A stretch of DNA of 62,618 bases from Nocardia suismassiliense (GTDB lineage: Bacteria > Actinomycetota > Actinomycetes > Mycobacteriales > Mycobacteriaceae): the NCBI RefSeq assembly GCF_900269665.1, contig NZ_LT985361.1:7951327-8013944 (forward strand). The letters are read 5' to 3'. The translations under genes and the position numbers were made by a program. Positions within the stretch are counted from its first letter, which is position 1, and each line of letters opens with the position of its first letter. Positions 34,549 to 43,018 of the stretch are shown here, one piece after another. The notes below the pieces were generated by a model that saw nothing but the letters and a program-made list of their open reading frames with translations, was not told the origin of the DNA and did no database searches.

Positions 34549-35784
34549 GTGCTCGCACCCGAGCGGCGAACGCGCGCCGACGTCATCTCCGCTGCCGCGA
34601 TCGCCGTACTCGTGGTGATCGCGGCGGTGGCGGTATGGGTGCGCGGCGATGCGAGCGGCACCGAGTCGGTGACCGCGAGCTCGCCCGTGCCGACCCCGGT
34701 GGCCGCCGACCAACTCCCGGCCTCGCTGCGTGAACTGTGGCATGCGCCGAACGCCGCGAGCGCCCGGGCGCTGACCGCGGGCGGTGTCGTCGTCACCGGT
34801 GACGACGGCACGGTCACCGGTCACGACCCGCTCACCGGCAAGGACCTGTGGTACTACCGGCGCGACATGCCGCTCTGCGGGATCGAGAGCCAGTTCAGCA
34901 CCGTAGTCGCGGTGTATCTGGACGAGCGCGGCTGTAGCCAGGCCACGCTGCTGACCGGCGACAGCGGTGCCAGGCGCACCGCGCGCAGCAGTTACATGGA
35001 TCCGTCCGTGCGGCTGTCCGTCGACGGCACCTATGTGCTCGCCCAGGGGCCGAAACGGCTGGAGATGTGGCGCTCGGACCTGGTGCGCACCATCGAATAC
35101 GGCTTCGTCGACGCGCCGGTGAACGTGAAAACCCAACCGCGCAAAGGCTGCACGCTGCTGTCCGCGGGCTCGAGCCCGTCGCGGCTCGGTGTACTGGAAC
35201 GCTGCCCCGAGGACGCCGCCAACCGGCTGACCATGCTGAATCCCGCGCCGAAGGACAACACGGTGCCCGAGGAGTCCGGCTCGCACGTCTTGTCCGGCCC
35301 TGGTGCGGACTCCCCCGACGCGCGGGTACTCGCGGTGTCGGACAACAGGATCGTGCTCTACCTGCCGGGCACCCCGGCCGCCGGCGGGACGGAGGCGGCC
35401 GCACCACGGCTCGCCGTCTACGACGCATCCGGTAATCCGATTGTCGTGCATCAGCTTTCGGCCCCGCTGAGTGACAAGACCGCGACCACCCGAATCGGTT
35501 CGGCCTACCTGGTTTTCACCGGCAACAGCGTAATCGCCTTGAACGGCAGCACTTTCGACCCGATCTGGACCGCGGCCGGCGCGCTCGGCTCCCCCAGCAT
35601 GATGGCCGGCCGGCTGCTGATGCCGACCTCGGGTGCGATCGCCGCGCTCGATCCCGCGTCCGGCGCCGAGGTCGGCCGCATCCCGGTGGACCGGCCCGGC
35701 TACAGCGGCGCGCCCATCTCGCTCGCGGTGCTCGGCACGACGATCCTCGAGCAACGCGGCACCGAGCTCTACGCCCTCGGCTGA
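34549..35784 (+). CDS. membrane-anchored PQQ-like beta-propeller protein (Rv3212-like)
   Basis: 411 residues from GTG 34549. A short basic N-terminus is followed by one membrane segment (DVISAAAIAVLVVIAAVAVWV); the rest is extracytoplasmic. Repeated propeller strands are seen (HDPLTGKDLWYYRRDMPLCG, NGSTFDPIWTAAGAL, AALDPASGAEVGRIPV). Several Cys may form disulfides. No catalytic role is predicted; it probably binds a partner or the envelope. It lies 27 bases after the helicase, as in mycobacteria. Confidence 0.82.
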   Translation: MLAPERRTRADVISAAAIAVLVVIAAVAVWVRGDASGTESVTASSPVPTPVAADQLPASLRELWHAPNAASARALTAGGVVVTGDDGTVTGHDPLTGKDLWYYRRDMPLCGIESQFSTVVAVYLDERGCSQATLLTGDSGARRTARSSYMDPSVRLSVDGTYVLAQGPKRLEMWRSDLVRTIEYGFVDAPVNVKTQPRKGCTLLSAGSSPSRLGVLERCPEDAANRLTMLNPAPKDNTVPEESGSHVLSGPGADSPDARVLAVSDNRIVLYLPGTPAAGGTEAAAPRLAVYDASGNPIVVHQLSAPLSDKTATTRIGSAYLVFTGNSVIALNGSTFDPIWTAAGALGSPSMMAGRLLMPTSGAIAALDPASGAEVGRIPVDRPGYSGAPISLAVLGTTILEQRGTELYALG

Positions 35785-35840
35785 CCGGCGGTAGACCGGC
35801 CGGACGACTGGGCGGCGCACCGGTGAACCATGATGGATCC

Positions 35841-36452
35841 ATGTCCGTACTCGACGATGCCCGGCTGGTGCTGCTGCGCCACGGCGAGACCAGCTGGTCC
35901 ACCCTGCACCGCCACACCGGCCGCACCGATCTGCCGCTCACCGAGCGCGGCGAGGCACAGGCCCGGGCGGCGGGCCCGCTGCTGAGCGCCTTGAAGCTGC
36001 GCGATCCGCTGGTCTTCACCAGCCCACGCCAACGCGCTCGGCAGACCGCGGAGCTGGCCGGACTGACCACCAGCACGGTCGACGAGGACCTCGCCGAATG
36101 GGACTACGGCGACTACGAAGGCCTGACCACCCCGGAGATCCGGGAGAGCGCACCCGGCTGGACCATTTGGACCGGCGCGGTGCCGGGCGGCGAGTCCGCG
36201 GACGCGGTGCAGGCCCGCGCCGATCGGGTGCTCGCCACCGTGGCGCCGCGGCTACCCGAGCGGGATATCGTGCTCGTGGGGCACGGGCACTTCTCCCGGG
36301 CGTTGATCGCCCGCTGGGCCGAGTTCGACATCAGGGAGGGTCGCCGGTTCGCCATGTCCACGGGTGCGCTGACCGTGCTCGGCCATGAACACGAGGTGCG
36401 AACCATCTTGGCGCACAACCTGGTTCCCACCGCTGAGGGAGAAACACTGTGA
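35841..36452 (+). CDS. histidine phosphatase superfamily protein (Rv3214-like)
   Basis: 203 residues from ATG 35841 (GTG 35823 possible). LVLLRHGETSW carries the catalytic RHG, and IVLVGHGHFSRALIARW the second His. TSPRQRARQTAEL and LAEWDYGDYEGL are typical of the branch. The M. tuberculosis homologue, once called phosphoglycerate mutase 2, is an acid phosphatase. It ends in a GTGA overlap with the following acetyltransferase gene. Confidence 0.9.
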   Translation: MSVLDDARLVLLRHGETSWSTLHRHTGRTDLPLTERGEAQARAAGPLLSALKLRDPLVFTSPRQRARQTAELAGLTTSTVDEDLAEWDYGDYEGLTTPEIRESAPGWTIWTGAVPGGESADAVQARADRVLATVAPRLPERDIVLVGHGHFSRALIARWAEFDIREGRRFAMSTGALTVLGHEHEVRTILAHNLVPTAEGETL

Positions 36453-36934
36453 CTGCAGAACTGCGCCGCGCCGTCCCCGCCGACGTGCCCGGCCTGGTCG
36501 GCCTCATCCATGATCTGGCCGAGTACGAGCGGGCCAGCGACCAGTGCACCGTCACGGCAGCCCAACTCGACACCGCGCTGTTCGGCGCCGAGCCGAAGGT
36601 TTTCGCCCATGTGGTGGACGAAGACGGCGAGCTGGTCGGCTGCGCGATCTGGTTCCTCAACTTCTCCACCTGGAACGGCGTGCACGGCGTCTATCTGGAG
36701 GACCTCTACGTCAAGCCGGAAACCCGCGGCAAGGGTTACGGCAAAGCCCTGCTCGCCGCGCTGGCCAAGGAGGCCGTGGACAACGGCTACAGCAGGCTCG
36801 ACTGGGCCGTGCTGACCTGGAACACACCCTCCATCGATTTCTACGAATCCCTCGGCGCCGCAGCGCAGAACGAGTGGGTGGGCTACCGCCTCACGGGTGA
36901 GCCGCTGGGCAAACTCGCCAAGGAAGCGCGGTAG
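36449..36934 (+). CDS. GNAT N-acetyltransferase, SSAT-like
   Basis: 161 residues, translationally coupled to the phosphatase (GTGA overlap). VPGLVGLIHDLAEYERA near the N-terminus, FSTWNGVHGVYLEDLYVKPE and the acetyl-CoA loop TRGKGYGKALL match the spermidine/spermine or thialysine acetyltransferase-like branch. It should acetylate a small amine; the exact substrate is uncertain. Confidence 0.88.
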   Translation: MTAELRRAVPADVPGLVGLIHDLAEYERASDQCTVTAAQLDTALFGAEPKVFAHVVDEDGELVGCAIWFLNFSTWNGVHGVYLEDLYVKPETRGKGYGKALLAALAKEAVDNGYSRLDWAVLTWNTPSIDFYESLGAAAQNEWVGYRLTGEPLGKLAKEAR

Positions 36935-36944
36935 TTCACCGAAG

Positions 36945-37631
36945 ATGACATGGCTCGAACATTTTGACGAGGACGCCTGGCCGAGCACCCCCGACGCGGC
37001 CATCGCGGTGCAGGACGAACTGCGGCCGAAGGTCGAAACAACCCGGCAGGCCGGGGAATTCGGCACCATCGCCGGACTCGACTCCGCCTACGCCGAGACC
37101 GGCGAGGTCGCCGCGGCCGTGGTGGTACTGCGTGCGACCACCTTGGAAACCATCGAATCTGCTGTCGCACACGGCACTTCGAACTTCCCATACCACCCCG
37201 GCTTGCTCGCGTTCCGCGAATTACCCACGACCATGCGAGCATTGGCGCAACTCGACGCCGCCCCGGCCCTACTCGTCTGCGACGCACAGGGTTTGGCGCA
37301 TCCCCGCCGTTTCGGCCTGGCCTGCCACCTCGGTGTGCTCACCGGCATCCCGACGATCGGCGTCGCCAAGTCCGTCTGGGGCGACTACCACGAACCGGGT
37401 CCCGAGCGCGGCGCCCGCACCGACATCACCATCGATGGCGAGCTCGTCGGCAGCGCCCTGCGCACCAGAACGGACGTGAAACCCGTCTTCGTCTCCGTCG
37501 GCCACCGCATCGACCTGGACACCGCGTGCGCCCAGGTGCTGGCCCTCACGCCGCGCTACCGGCTCCCCGAAACCACCAGGCGCGCCGACTCCCTGTGCCG
37601 CGCCGAGCTTCGCGCCGCACTCAGCGCATAG
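36945..37631 (+). CDS. nfi: endonuclease V
   Basis: 228 residues from ATG 36945, ten bases after the GNAT stop. The family blocks are intact: IAGLDSAY (metal Asp), YHPGLLAFRELP (metal Glu), CDAQGLAHPRRFGLACHLGV (Asp), IPTIGVAKSVWG, and RTRTDVKPVFVSVGHRIDL. The enzyme nicks DNA or RNA one base 3' of deaminated bases such as inosine. Confidence 0.92.
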   Translation: MTWLEHFDEDAWPSTPDAAIAVQDELRPKVETTRQAGEFGTIAGLDSAYAETGEVAAAVVVLRATTLETIESAVAHGTSNFPYHPGLLAFRELPTTMRALAQLDAAPALLVCDAQGLAHPRRFGLACHLGVLTGIPTIGVAKSVWGDYHEPGPERGARTDITIDGELVGSALRTRTDVKPVFVSVGHRIDLDTACAQVLALTPRYRLPETTRRADSLCRAELRAALSA

Positions 37632-37652
37632 ACCCGCGCGACCATGCCACGG

Positions 37653-38087
37653 TCAGCTCGACGGATCGGATTTCTCCGGCTCGATGGCGTAGTCGGCGGC
37701 CATCCACCGCGTAGAGGCCGGGGCGAAAAGCAACACCAGCGCGGCGACGACGACCACGCCGAGCAGCGTGCCCCAGACCGGCTGGTGTGAGTCGGTCAGC
37801 AGCGACCAGGTGACCGGCAGCAGCAGTAACTGGGCGATCACGGCGATCGCGCGCCCCCAGCGCTTGCCGAGCAGCAGACCGATGCCCGCGGCGAGCACCG
37901 CGCCACCGAGGATGCCGAACCAGGCGGCGGTGCCGTACCCGCTGGCCGCGGTCTGGTCGTGGCCGAGCAGCCCGCGCACGATCAACACCAGCGCGACGAT
38001 CACGGCGACCGCCCCCTCCAGCGTCACCAGTCCACCCGCGCCGCGCACCGTCCTCGGCACGCCACCGTCACCCTTGCGTTCAGCCAC
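37653..38087 (-). CDS. integral membrane protein (Rv3217c-like)
   Basis: 144 residues with four hydrophobic segments (LEGAVAVIVALVLIVRGLL, FGILGGAVLAAGIGLLLG, AIAVIAQLLLLPVTWSLL, GVVVVAALVLLFAP). Both ends are charged. The size and neighbourhood match Rv3217c, an uncharacterised membrane protein. No motif suggests a function. Confidence 0.8.
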   Translation of the reverse strand: MAERKGDGGVPRTVRGAGGLVTLEGAVAVIVALVLIVRGLLGHDQTAASGYGTAAWFGILGGAVLAAGIGLLLGKRWGRAIAVIAQLLLLPVTWSLLTDSHQPVWGTLLGVVVVAALVLLFAPASTRWMAADYAIEPEKSDPSS

Positions 38088-38183
38088 CCGGCAAGCCTAC
38101 GACCCGACGTAGTGGCCGTCCTCCCGACCGCTCCGGTTCAGCGGCTTTTCGGACCGGATCCGCCGACGATTAGGCTGCGGGTC

Positions 38184-39128
38184 GTGCGGACGCTGCTGAT
38201 CGTGAATCCGAATGCCACCTCGACCACTCCGGCGACTCGGGATCTGCTGGCGCACGCGCTGGAGAGCCGCACCCAACTGACCGTCGCGCACACCCAGCAT
38301 CGCGGCCACGCCGCCGAATTGGCCCAGTGGGCCGCCACCAACGAGATGGACCTGATCGTCGTGCACGGCGGCGACGGGACGGTCAACGAGACCATCAACG
38401 GCTTCCTGCCGCTGCCCGAACTCAACGACGGGCAGGCCTGGCTGCCGCGGCTCGGCGTGATCCCCGGCGGCTCGGCGAACGTGTTCGCCCGGGCGCTCGG
38501 AATCTCGCCGGACCCGGTGACAGCAACCAACCAGCTCATCGATCTGCTCACGCTGGATCGAGACCGCAGGATCGGCCTCGGCCTGGCCGACGACCGGTGG
38601 TTCACCTTCAGCGCGGGCGTCGGCCTGGACGCCGATGTCTGCGAGGCGATCGACGCCAGCCGCGCCGACGGCAAGACGGCCACGCCGGCCCGCTACCTCC
38701 GGACAACCGTGCGGCAGTTCTTCCGGGCCCGGCGCAAGGAGCCGACCGTCCGGATCGAGGTCCCGGGGCACGAACCGGTCACCGACGTGCATTACGCCTT
38801 CGTAACGAACACAACCCCGTGGACCTACCTGAACACCACCCCGGTGCACACCAACCCGGGCACCAGGTTCGAAGACGGTCTCGGCGTGTTTGCCGTGCGT
38901 TCGATGTCTGTACTGCCTACACTGCTGCTTGCCAGACAGCTCTTGGCAGTCGACGGAAACCCCAAGTCTCGCAATTTGTTTCGCGAAGACAACGTTCCGT
39001 CCGTGCGTATCGAGACGAAGGAACCCATCGGTCTGCAAATCGATGGCGACTTTATCGGGAAGCGCAACGTGGTGGATTTCACGGCCGTGCCCGCCGTCTT
39101 GGATGTCGTGGCGCCGCGACCAGAGTGA
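38184..39128 (+). CDS. diacylglycerol/sphingosine kinase-family lipid kinase (Rv3218-like)
   Basis: 314 residues from GTG 38184. The DAGK catalytic domain is clear: LLIVNPNATSTTP, VVHGGDGTVNETINGFL with the GGDG nucleotide motif, and LGVIPGGSANVFARALG. The C-terminal half ends in QIDGDFIGKRNVV, typical of YegS/DgkB. It probably phosphorylates a lipid head group at the membrane. It is divergent from the small membrane protein and precedes whiB1. Confidence 0.88.
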   Translation: MRTLLIVNPNATSTTPATRDLLAHALESRTQLTVAHTQHRGHAAELAQWAATNEMDLIVVHGGDGTVNETINGFLPLPELNDGQAWLPRLGVIPGGSANVFARALGISPDPVTATNQLIDLLTLDRDRRIGLGLADDRWFTFSAGVGLDADVCEAIDASRADGKTATPARYLRTTVRQFFRARRKEPTVRIEVPGHEPVTDVHYAFVTNTTPWTYLNTTPVHTNPGTRFEDGLGVFAVRSMSVLPTLLLARQLLAVDGNPKSRNLFREDNVPSVRIETKEPIGLQIDGDFIGKRNVVDFTAVPAVLDVVAPRPE

Positions 39129-39258
39129 TGCAGGAAACGCACGAAAAACATCGTGGTAGTGCTGCGAAAACTGGGTAGAGCGAGTACAAAGGACCGGGCA
39201 GGTTCCCCTAGCGGGGGCCGTTAGAGCGTGAGCTTCCCCACGGTGCACCAGATACCTA

Positions 39259-39291
39259 TTGACATCTACGGTGTTCGTGAAAGCATTCACA
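39259..39291 (+). promoter_or_regulatory. CRP-type site and -35 element upstream of whiB1
   Basis: CGTGA-AAGCAT-TCACA at 39276-39291 matches the CRP/Rv3676 palindrome TGTGA-N6-TCACA at 9 of 10 arm positions. A TTGACA at 39259-39264 lies just upstream, so the site would sit in the promoter spacer or -10 region, about 90 bases before the whiB1 start. In M. tuberculosis whiB1 is a known CRP target with two sites; a poorer second dyad follows near 39324-39337. Confidence 0.6.
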
Positions 39292-39380
39292 AGCAACCGT
39301 GCGGAAACATTCGAGTCGCACAAGTGAACGATCCACAAACCGTCGGCGCCATTTGCGGCGCCCAGCAAAGGAGCAGAGGA

Positions 39381-39635
39381 ATGGACTGGCGCCACAAGGC
39401 CATCTGTCGCGACGAGGACCCCGAACTGTTTTTCCCGGTGGGTAACAGTGGTCCTGCGCTCGCGCAGATTGCCGATGCCAAGCTGGTCTGCGCTCGCTGC
39501 CCCGTAACCGCTGACTGCCTGTCCTGGGCCCTGAAGTCCGGACAGGATGCCGGCGTGTGGGGCGGTATGAGTGAAGACGAGCGCCGGGCGCTCAAGCGTC
39601 GTAACGCACGCACGCGCACCCGCACCGTCGTCTAG
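39381..39635 (+). CDS. whiB1: WhiB1 iron-sulfur regulator
   Basis: 84 residues from ATG 39381, with AAAGGAGCAGAGGA just upstream; the frame is open further 5' but the size and start match mycobacterial WhiB1 exactly. Four Cys (C9; C37 and C40 in VCARCPVTADC; C46) bind a [4Fe-4S] cluster, and GVWGGMSEDERRALKRRNAR is the turn and basic tail. WhiB1 is a nitric-oxide-sensitive partner of the primary sigma factor and is essential in mycobacteria. A strong terminator follows. Confidence 0.97.
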   Translation: MDWRHKAICRDEDPELFFPVGNSGPALAQIADAKLVCARCPVTADCLSWALKSGQDAGVWGGMSEDERRALKRRNARTRTRTVV

Positions 39636-39687
39636 CAGACGATCGGATTTACCGGACCATTCAGCCCCGGTCCGGTGAACGCATTTA

Positions 39688-39714
39688 AGCCCGGCACCTT
39701 CGAGGTGCCGGGCT
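39688..39714 (+). terminator. whiB1 terminator
   Basis: A 12-bp perfect stem (39688-39699 with 39703-39714) and a TCG triloop, followed by CTCTTGTGT. Confidence 0.85.
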
Positions 39715-39748
39715 CTCTTGTGTCCCAACGCATATAACGAAACGGCTA

Positions 39749-41263
39749 TCAGCGACCGGAGCGACGGCCCAACGGAACACGAAGTACCGCATCGGTTCCG
39801 ATATCCGCGCCCGGGTGCAGGCCGATGGAACCGCCGAGTTCGGCGGTCACCAGGGTGCGCACGATTTGCAGGCCGAGGCGGTCCGAGGATTCCAGGCTGA
39901 ATCCGCTGGGCAGGCCGCGGCCGTCGTCGCTGATGATCACGTCGAGCCAGCGCGCGGAACGCTCGGAACGGATTGTCACCGTGCCGTCTTCGCCCGAATC
40001 GAAGGCGTGCTCGATCGCGTTCTGCACCAGTTCGGTGAGCACCATCACCAGCGGGGTCGCGCGTTCGGCGGAGAAGACGCCGAGCGAACCCGCGCGGCGC
40101 ACCTTGATCCGCGCGGTGTGCACGGTGGCCACGTCGGCCATGATCGGTAGCAGCCGGTCGACGACCTCGTCCAGGTCGACCTCTTCGTCCACCGACATGG
40201 ACAGCATCTCGTGCACCGACGCGATCGAGGTGACCCGGCGCACCGACTCGGTGAGCGCGACCTGCGCCTCCTCGTTCTCGGTGCGCCGCGCCTGTAACCG
40301 CAGCAGCGCGGCGACGGTCTGCAGATTGTTCTTCACCCGGTGGTGGATCTCCCGGATGGTGGCGTCCTTGCTGAGCAGCGCCCGATCGCGGCGTTTGACC
40401 TCGGTGACATCGCGCACCAGCACCGCGGCGCCCGCCAATTCGCCGTGCGGGCGCAGCACCAGGGTGCGCAGCAGCACCGTCGCGCCGCGCGCCTCCACCT
40501 CCATCCGGCGGCCGGTGCGCCCGGCCAGCGCGGCCTGGATGTCGCCGACCACCTCCTGGGCGTCGAACGGATCGGTGATCAGCGAGCGGGTGAGCACCGC
40601 CAGATCCTGGCCCGCGAGATCGGCCTGCAGGCCCATCCGGTGATAGGCGGACAGGGCGTTCGGGCTGGCGTAGACGACGATGCCCTCGGTGTCGAGCCGG
40701 ATGAAACCGTCACCGGCACGCGGGCTGGAGTGGGTGGCCGCGCGGTCCTCGGTGGTCGGGAAGGTGCCGTCGGCGATCATCTGGCACAGGTCGTCGGCGC
40801 AAGCGACATAAGCGATTTCGAGCGTGCTGCGCACCCGCGAGCGCTGCACATCGGTGTCGCGGCTCAGCACCGCGATGACATCGTCGCCGCAGCGGACCGG
40901 GATGGCCTCGCGGATCGCGTGCACCGGAGTCGGGTGATAGACGCCCGCGGTCTCCACGTCACGATCGGCGCGCACGATCTTGCCCGACATCAACGCCTCG
41001 AACACCTGCGGATGATCGGCCTGCAAGGCCAGGGTGCCGACCAGGTCCTCGTGGTGCACGGTGGACGCCGTGGTCGGGCGACACTGCGCGACACACACGA
41101 TGTCGGCGCCCGCCGCGATCGGTCCCGCACCGACCCACAGCTGCAGATCGGCGAAGGACAGATCGGCAAGCAGCTGCCAATCGCCCACCACCCGCTGCAG
41201 GTGATCCACGGCGACGCCGGGTAAGTCGGTGTGTTCGGCTAATAGCTCGCTCAGCGTCGCCAT
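39749..41263 (-). CDS. pdtaS: PdtaS-type cytoplasmic sensor histidine kinase
   Basis: 504 residues. An N-terminal GAF-like domain (LLAEHTDLPGVAVDHLQRVV at the start) and a PAS domain (GDGFIRLDTEGIVVYASPNA) precede a HisKA_2 domain with the phospho-His in IREIHHRVKNNLQTVAALL, then an HATPase with TELVQNAIEHAF and SDDGRGLPSGFSL. There are no membrane segments. The mycobacterial homologue phosphorylates the antiterminator PdtaR, whose gene is elsewhere. It lies beside whiB1 and the biotinyl carrier, as in mycobacteria. Confidence 0.95.
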   Translation of the reverse strand: MATLSELLAEHTDLPGVAVDHLQRVVGDWQLLADLSFADLQLWVGAGPIAAGADIVCVAQCRPTTASTVHHEDLVGTLALQADHPQVFEALMSGKIVRADRDVETAGVYHPTPVHAIREAIPVRCGDDVIAVLSRDTDVQRSRVRSTLEIAYVACADDLCQMIADGTFPTTEDRAATHSSPRAGDGFIRLDTEGIVVYASPNALSAYHRMGLQADLAGQDLAVLTRSLITDPFDAQEVVGDIQAALAGRTGRRMEVEARGATVLLRTLVLRPHGELAGAAVLVRDVTEVKRRDRALLSKDATIREIHHRVKNNLQTVAALLRLQARRTENEEAQVALTESVRRVTSIASVHEMLSMSVDEEVDLDEVVDRLLPIMADVATVHTARIKVRRAGSLGVFSAERATPLVMVLTELVQNAIEHAFDSGEDGTVTIRSERSARWLDVIISDDGRGLPSGFSLESSDRLGLQIVRTLVTAELGGSIGLHPGADIGTDAVLRVPLGRRSGR

Positions 41264-41285
41264 GAAGATCTACCGCTAACGTTTT

Positions 41286-41501
41286 CTAGGAGATGACGGC
41301 GATTAGGTGACCGGCTTTGATGGCATCGCCCTCTTTGACGCCGATCGAGGTGACGGTGCCGCCGACCTCGGCCAGCACCGGGATCTCCATCTTCATCGAC
41401 TCGAGGATCACCAGGGTGTCGCCCTCCTTGACCACGTCCCCCTCGTTCACCACGACCTGGTAGACGACGGACACCAGCTCGGCGAGCACTTCCTCGGCCA
41501 T
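41286..41501 (-). CDS. biotin/lipoyl attachment carrier protein (TB7.3-like)
   Basis: 71 residues from ATG 41501. It is a single biotinyl domain with the biotin lysine in VILESMKMEIPVLAE. Free-standing carriers of this size (Rv3221c/TB7.3) are conserved beside pdtaS and sigH in mycolata; their carboxylase partner is not established. Confidence 0.93.
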   Translation of the reverse strand: MAEEVLAELVSVVYQVVVNEGDVVKEGDTLVILESMKMEIPVLAEVGGTVTSIGVKEGDAIKAGHLIAVIS

Positions 41502-41636
41502 GACACCCCATTCACTCGGTTGGTTCACGCGGCTCGCCCGGCAGGTTCGAGCAGCCGAGCCGTGCGGCCTGCATCCGCTGCAGGTATAGCCAACCACACG
41601 TGAAAGAATGGCCTTCAATCAGAAGGGAGACTACTC

Positions 41637-41711
41637 ATGGGTAAGCGCGGACGTAAGAAGCGTAGTCGCAAGGGCAACGCAGCCAACCACGGCAAGCGGC
41701 CGAACGCCTGA
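41637..41711 (+). CDS. 50S ribosomal protein bL37 (24 residues)
   Basis: A 24-codon gene: MGKRGRKKRSRKGNAANHGK, then RPNA and TGA. An AAGGGAGA ribosome-binding site lies seven bases before the ATG, and a strong terminator follows. The sequence is nearly all basic or small residues and matches the short actinobacterial ribosomal protein bL37 found in mycobacterial 50S structures, including its conserved ANHGKRPN end. Its place between the biotinyl carrier and rshA-sigH is conserved. It is easily missed because of its size. Confidence 0.9.
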   Translation: MGKRGRKKRSRKGNAANHGKRPNA

Positions 41712-41735
41712 GCGAGAGCTCGGCTGAAAAACGCA

Positions 41736-41772
41736 GAACGGCACGCACTTCCACCAGGAAGGCGTGCCGTTC
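41736..41772 (+). terminator. terminator after bL37
   Basis: An 11-bp stem (41736-41746 with 41762-41772), continued by CTTCC/GGAAG around an ACCA loop with one bulged A, followed by AGTTTT. It lies between the convergent bL37 and rshA genes. Confidence 0.85.
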
Positions 41773-41787
41773 AGTTTTGCGTGGGAC

Positions 41788-42087
41788 CTACGAGTCGGAG
41801 GTCTCGATCGTGGATTCGACCTGGGTGATCGTGACCGTCTTACGGATCTCGAAGGTCAGCCGATCGCGCAGGGCGTCCGGGGCGCGGTCGCCACCGCACT
41901 TGCGGCTCAGCAGACCCTTGATCTTCTCCTCGATGCCGTAGGCCTCGATGCAGGGGGAGCAATGGTCCATGTGGTGCTGCAACCGGGCGCGGGTCTCGTC
42001 GTTGCACTCGCCGTCCAGCATCAACCAGATATCGGTGAGCACCGCGGTGCAATCAAGATCCATGTCCGGATCCCGCTCGGCGTTCAC
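41788..42087 (-). CDS. rshA: anti-sigma factor RshA (RsrA family)
   Basis: 99 residues. Its GTG start overlaps the sigH stop (GTGA), giving coupled translation. The zinc anti-sigma motif is present as HHMDHCSPC (HxxxCxxC) with a further Cys in CNDETRARLQ and CGGD. Reduced, zinc-bound RshA holds SigH inactive; oxidation forms a disulfide and releases it. Confidence 0.94.
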   Translation of the reverse strand: MNAERDPDMDLDCTAVLTDIWLMLDGECNDETRARLQHHMDHCSPCIEAYGIEEKIKGLLSRKCGGDRAPDALRDRLTFEIRKTVTITQVESTIETSDS

Positions 42088-42719
42088 TGCTTGACCTCCT
42101 GGCGTTCCCCCGAACGGTTGAATCCACGTTCGCGCGCCACATCGGCGAGCAAACCCTTGAGCTGCTTGCGGCCGCGGTGCAGCCGGGACATCACGGTACC
42201 GATGGGGGTGCCCATGATGTCGGCGATTTCCTTGTACGGGAAGCCCTCGACATCGGCGTAGTACACGGCCATCCGGAATTCCTCCGGCAGCTCCTGCAGC
42301 GCGGCCTTGATGTCGTCGTCGGGCAGCGCGTCCAGGGCCTCGACCTCGGCCGAGCGCAGACCCTGCGAGGTGTGCTCGGCGGTCGCCGCGAGCTGCCAGT
42401 CGGTGATCTCGTCGGTCGGGTACTGCGCGGGCTGGCGCTGCTTCTTGCGGTAGGAGTTGATGTAGGTGTTGGTCAGGATCCGGTACAGCCAGGCACGCAG
42501 ATTGGTGCCTTCCTTGAAGGACTTGAAACCCTGGAACGCCTTGACGTAGGTCTCCTGCACCAGGTCTTCGGCGTCGGCCGGATTCCTGGTCATCCGCAGC
42601 GCGGCACCGTAGAGCTGGTCGAGCAGCGGGAGCGCGTCGCGCTCGAACCGCTGGGCCAGCTCGGTTTCGTCGACCGCGGCACCGACACCGTCGGTCACCA
42701 CGTCATCGTCGCTCGTCAC
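42084..42719 (-). CDS. sigH: ECF sigma factor SigH (SigR family)
   Basis: 211 residues from GTG 42719, chosen for its GAAGGGA site and because the length matches M. tuberculosis SigH (216). Region 2 reads PLLDQLYGAALRMTRNPADA, then EDLVQETYVKAF and LYRILTNTYINSYRKKQRQ. Region 4 reads LQELPEEFRMAVYYADVEGF, then GTPIGTVMSRLHRGRKQL. The frame stays open upstream, and GTG 42839 with AAGGAG six bases before it would add 40 residues, comparable to the unstable long SigR' form. It directs the thiol-oxidative and heat stress response and is inhibited by RshA. Confidence 0.94.
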   Translation of the reverse strand: MTSDDDVVTDGVGAAVDETELAQRFERDALPLLDQLYGAALRMTRNPADAEDLVQETYVKAFQGFKSFKEGTNLRAWLYRILTNTYINSYRKKQRQPAQYPTDEITDWQLAATAEHTSQGLRSAEVEALDALPDDDIKAALQELPEEFRMAVYYADVEGFPYKEIADIMGTPIGTVMSRLHRGRKQLKGLLADVARERGFNRSGERQEVKQ

Positions 42720-42924
42720 ACCTGTCCCTTCGATCGCCGTACCTGCCAAATCTACCGGCACTGGCAATTCGAAGGGGAATCCGGCTTCCGTCAGCGACGC
42801 CGTCGTCCCTCTCGGACGTTCGTCGAGCAGCAGGGGCACCGACATCTCCTTCACGTCGTTCACGGGGCTGATCAGTCGCGAGGCCGGGCGTGTCGTCCCG
42901 GCCGGGCGCTGTGTATTCGCTTCC

Positions 42925-42950
42925 AACATGCGGGACACGTCCTCTGTTCC
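42925..42950 (-). promoter_or_regulatory. SigH-type autoregulatory promoter upstream of sigH
   Basis: On the minus strand GGAAC (42950-42946) is followed by exactly 18 bases and GTT (42927-42925), a full match to the SigR/SigH consensus GGAAY-N18-GTT. Transcription would begin near 42918, upstream of both the GTG 42839 (long form) and GTG 42719 (short form) starts. Confidence 0.75.
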
Positions 42951-43018
42951 CGCAGCGAAACTCCAGCACCGCAAAATCCCTTGCAGCTCGGGCGGGTCTG
43001 CTCGTTAAGGTGTGCGCC

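Noticed and set aside
32488..35820. A minus-strand open frame of about 1100 codons opposite the helicase and propeller genes.
   Set aside because: It is low-complexity Arg/Gly/Ala-rich translation with no family similarity, antisense to two well-supported genes.
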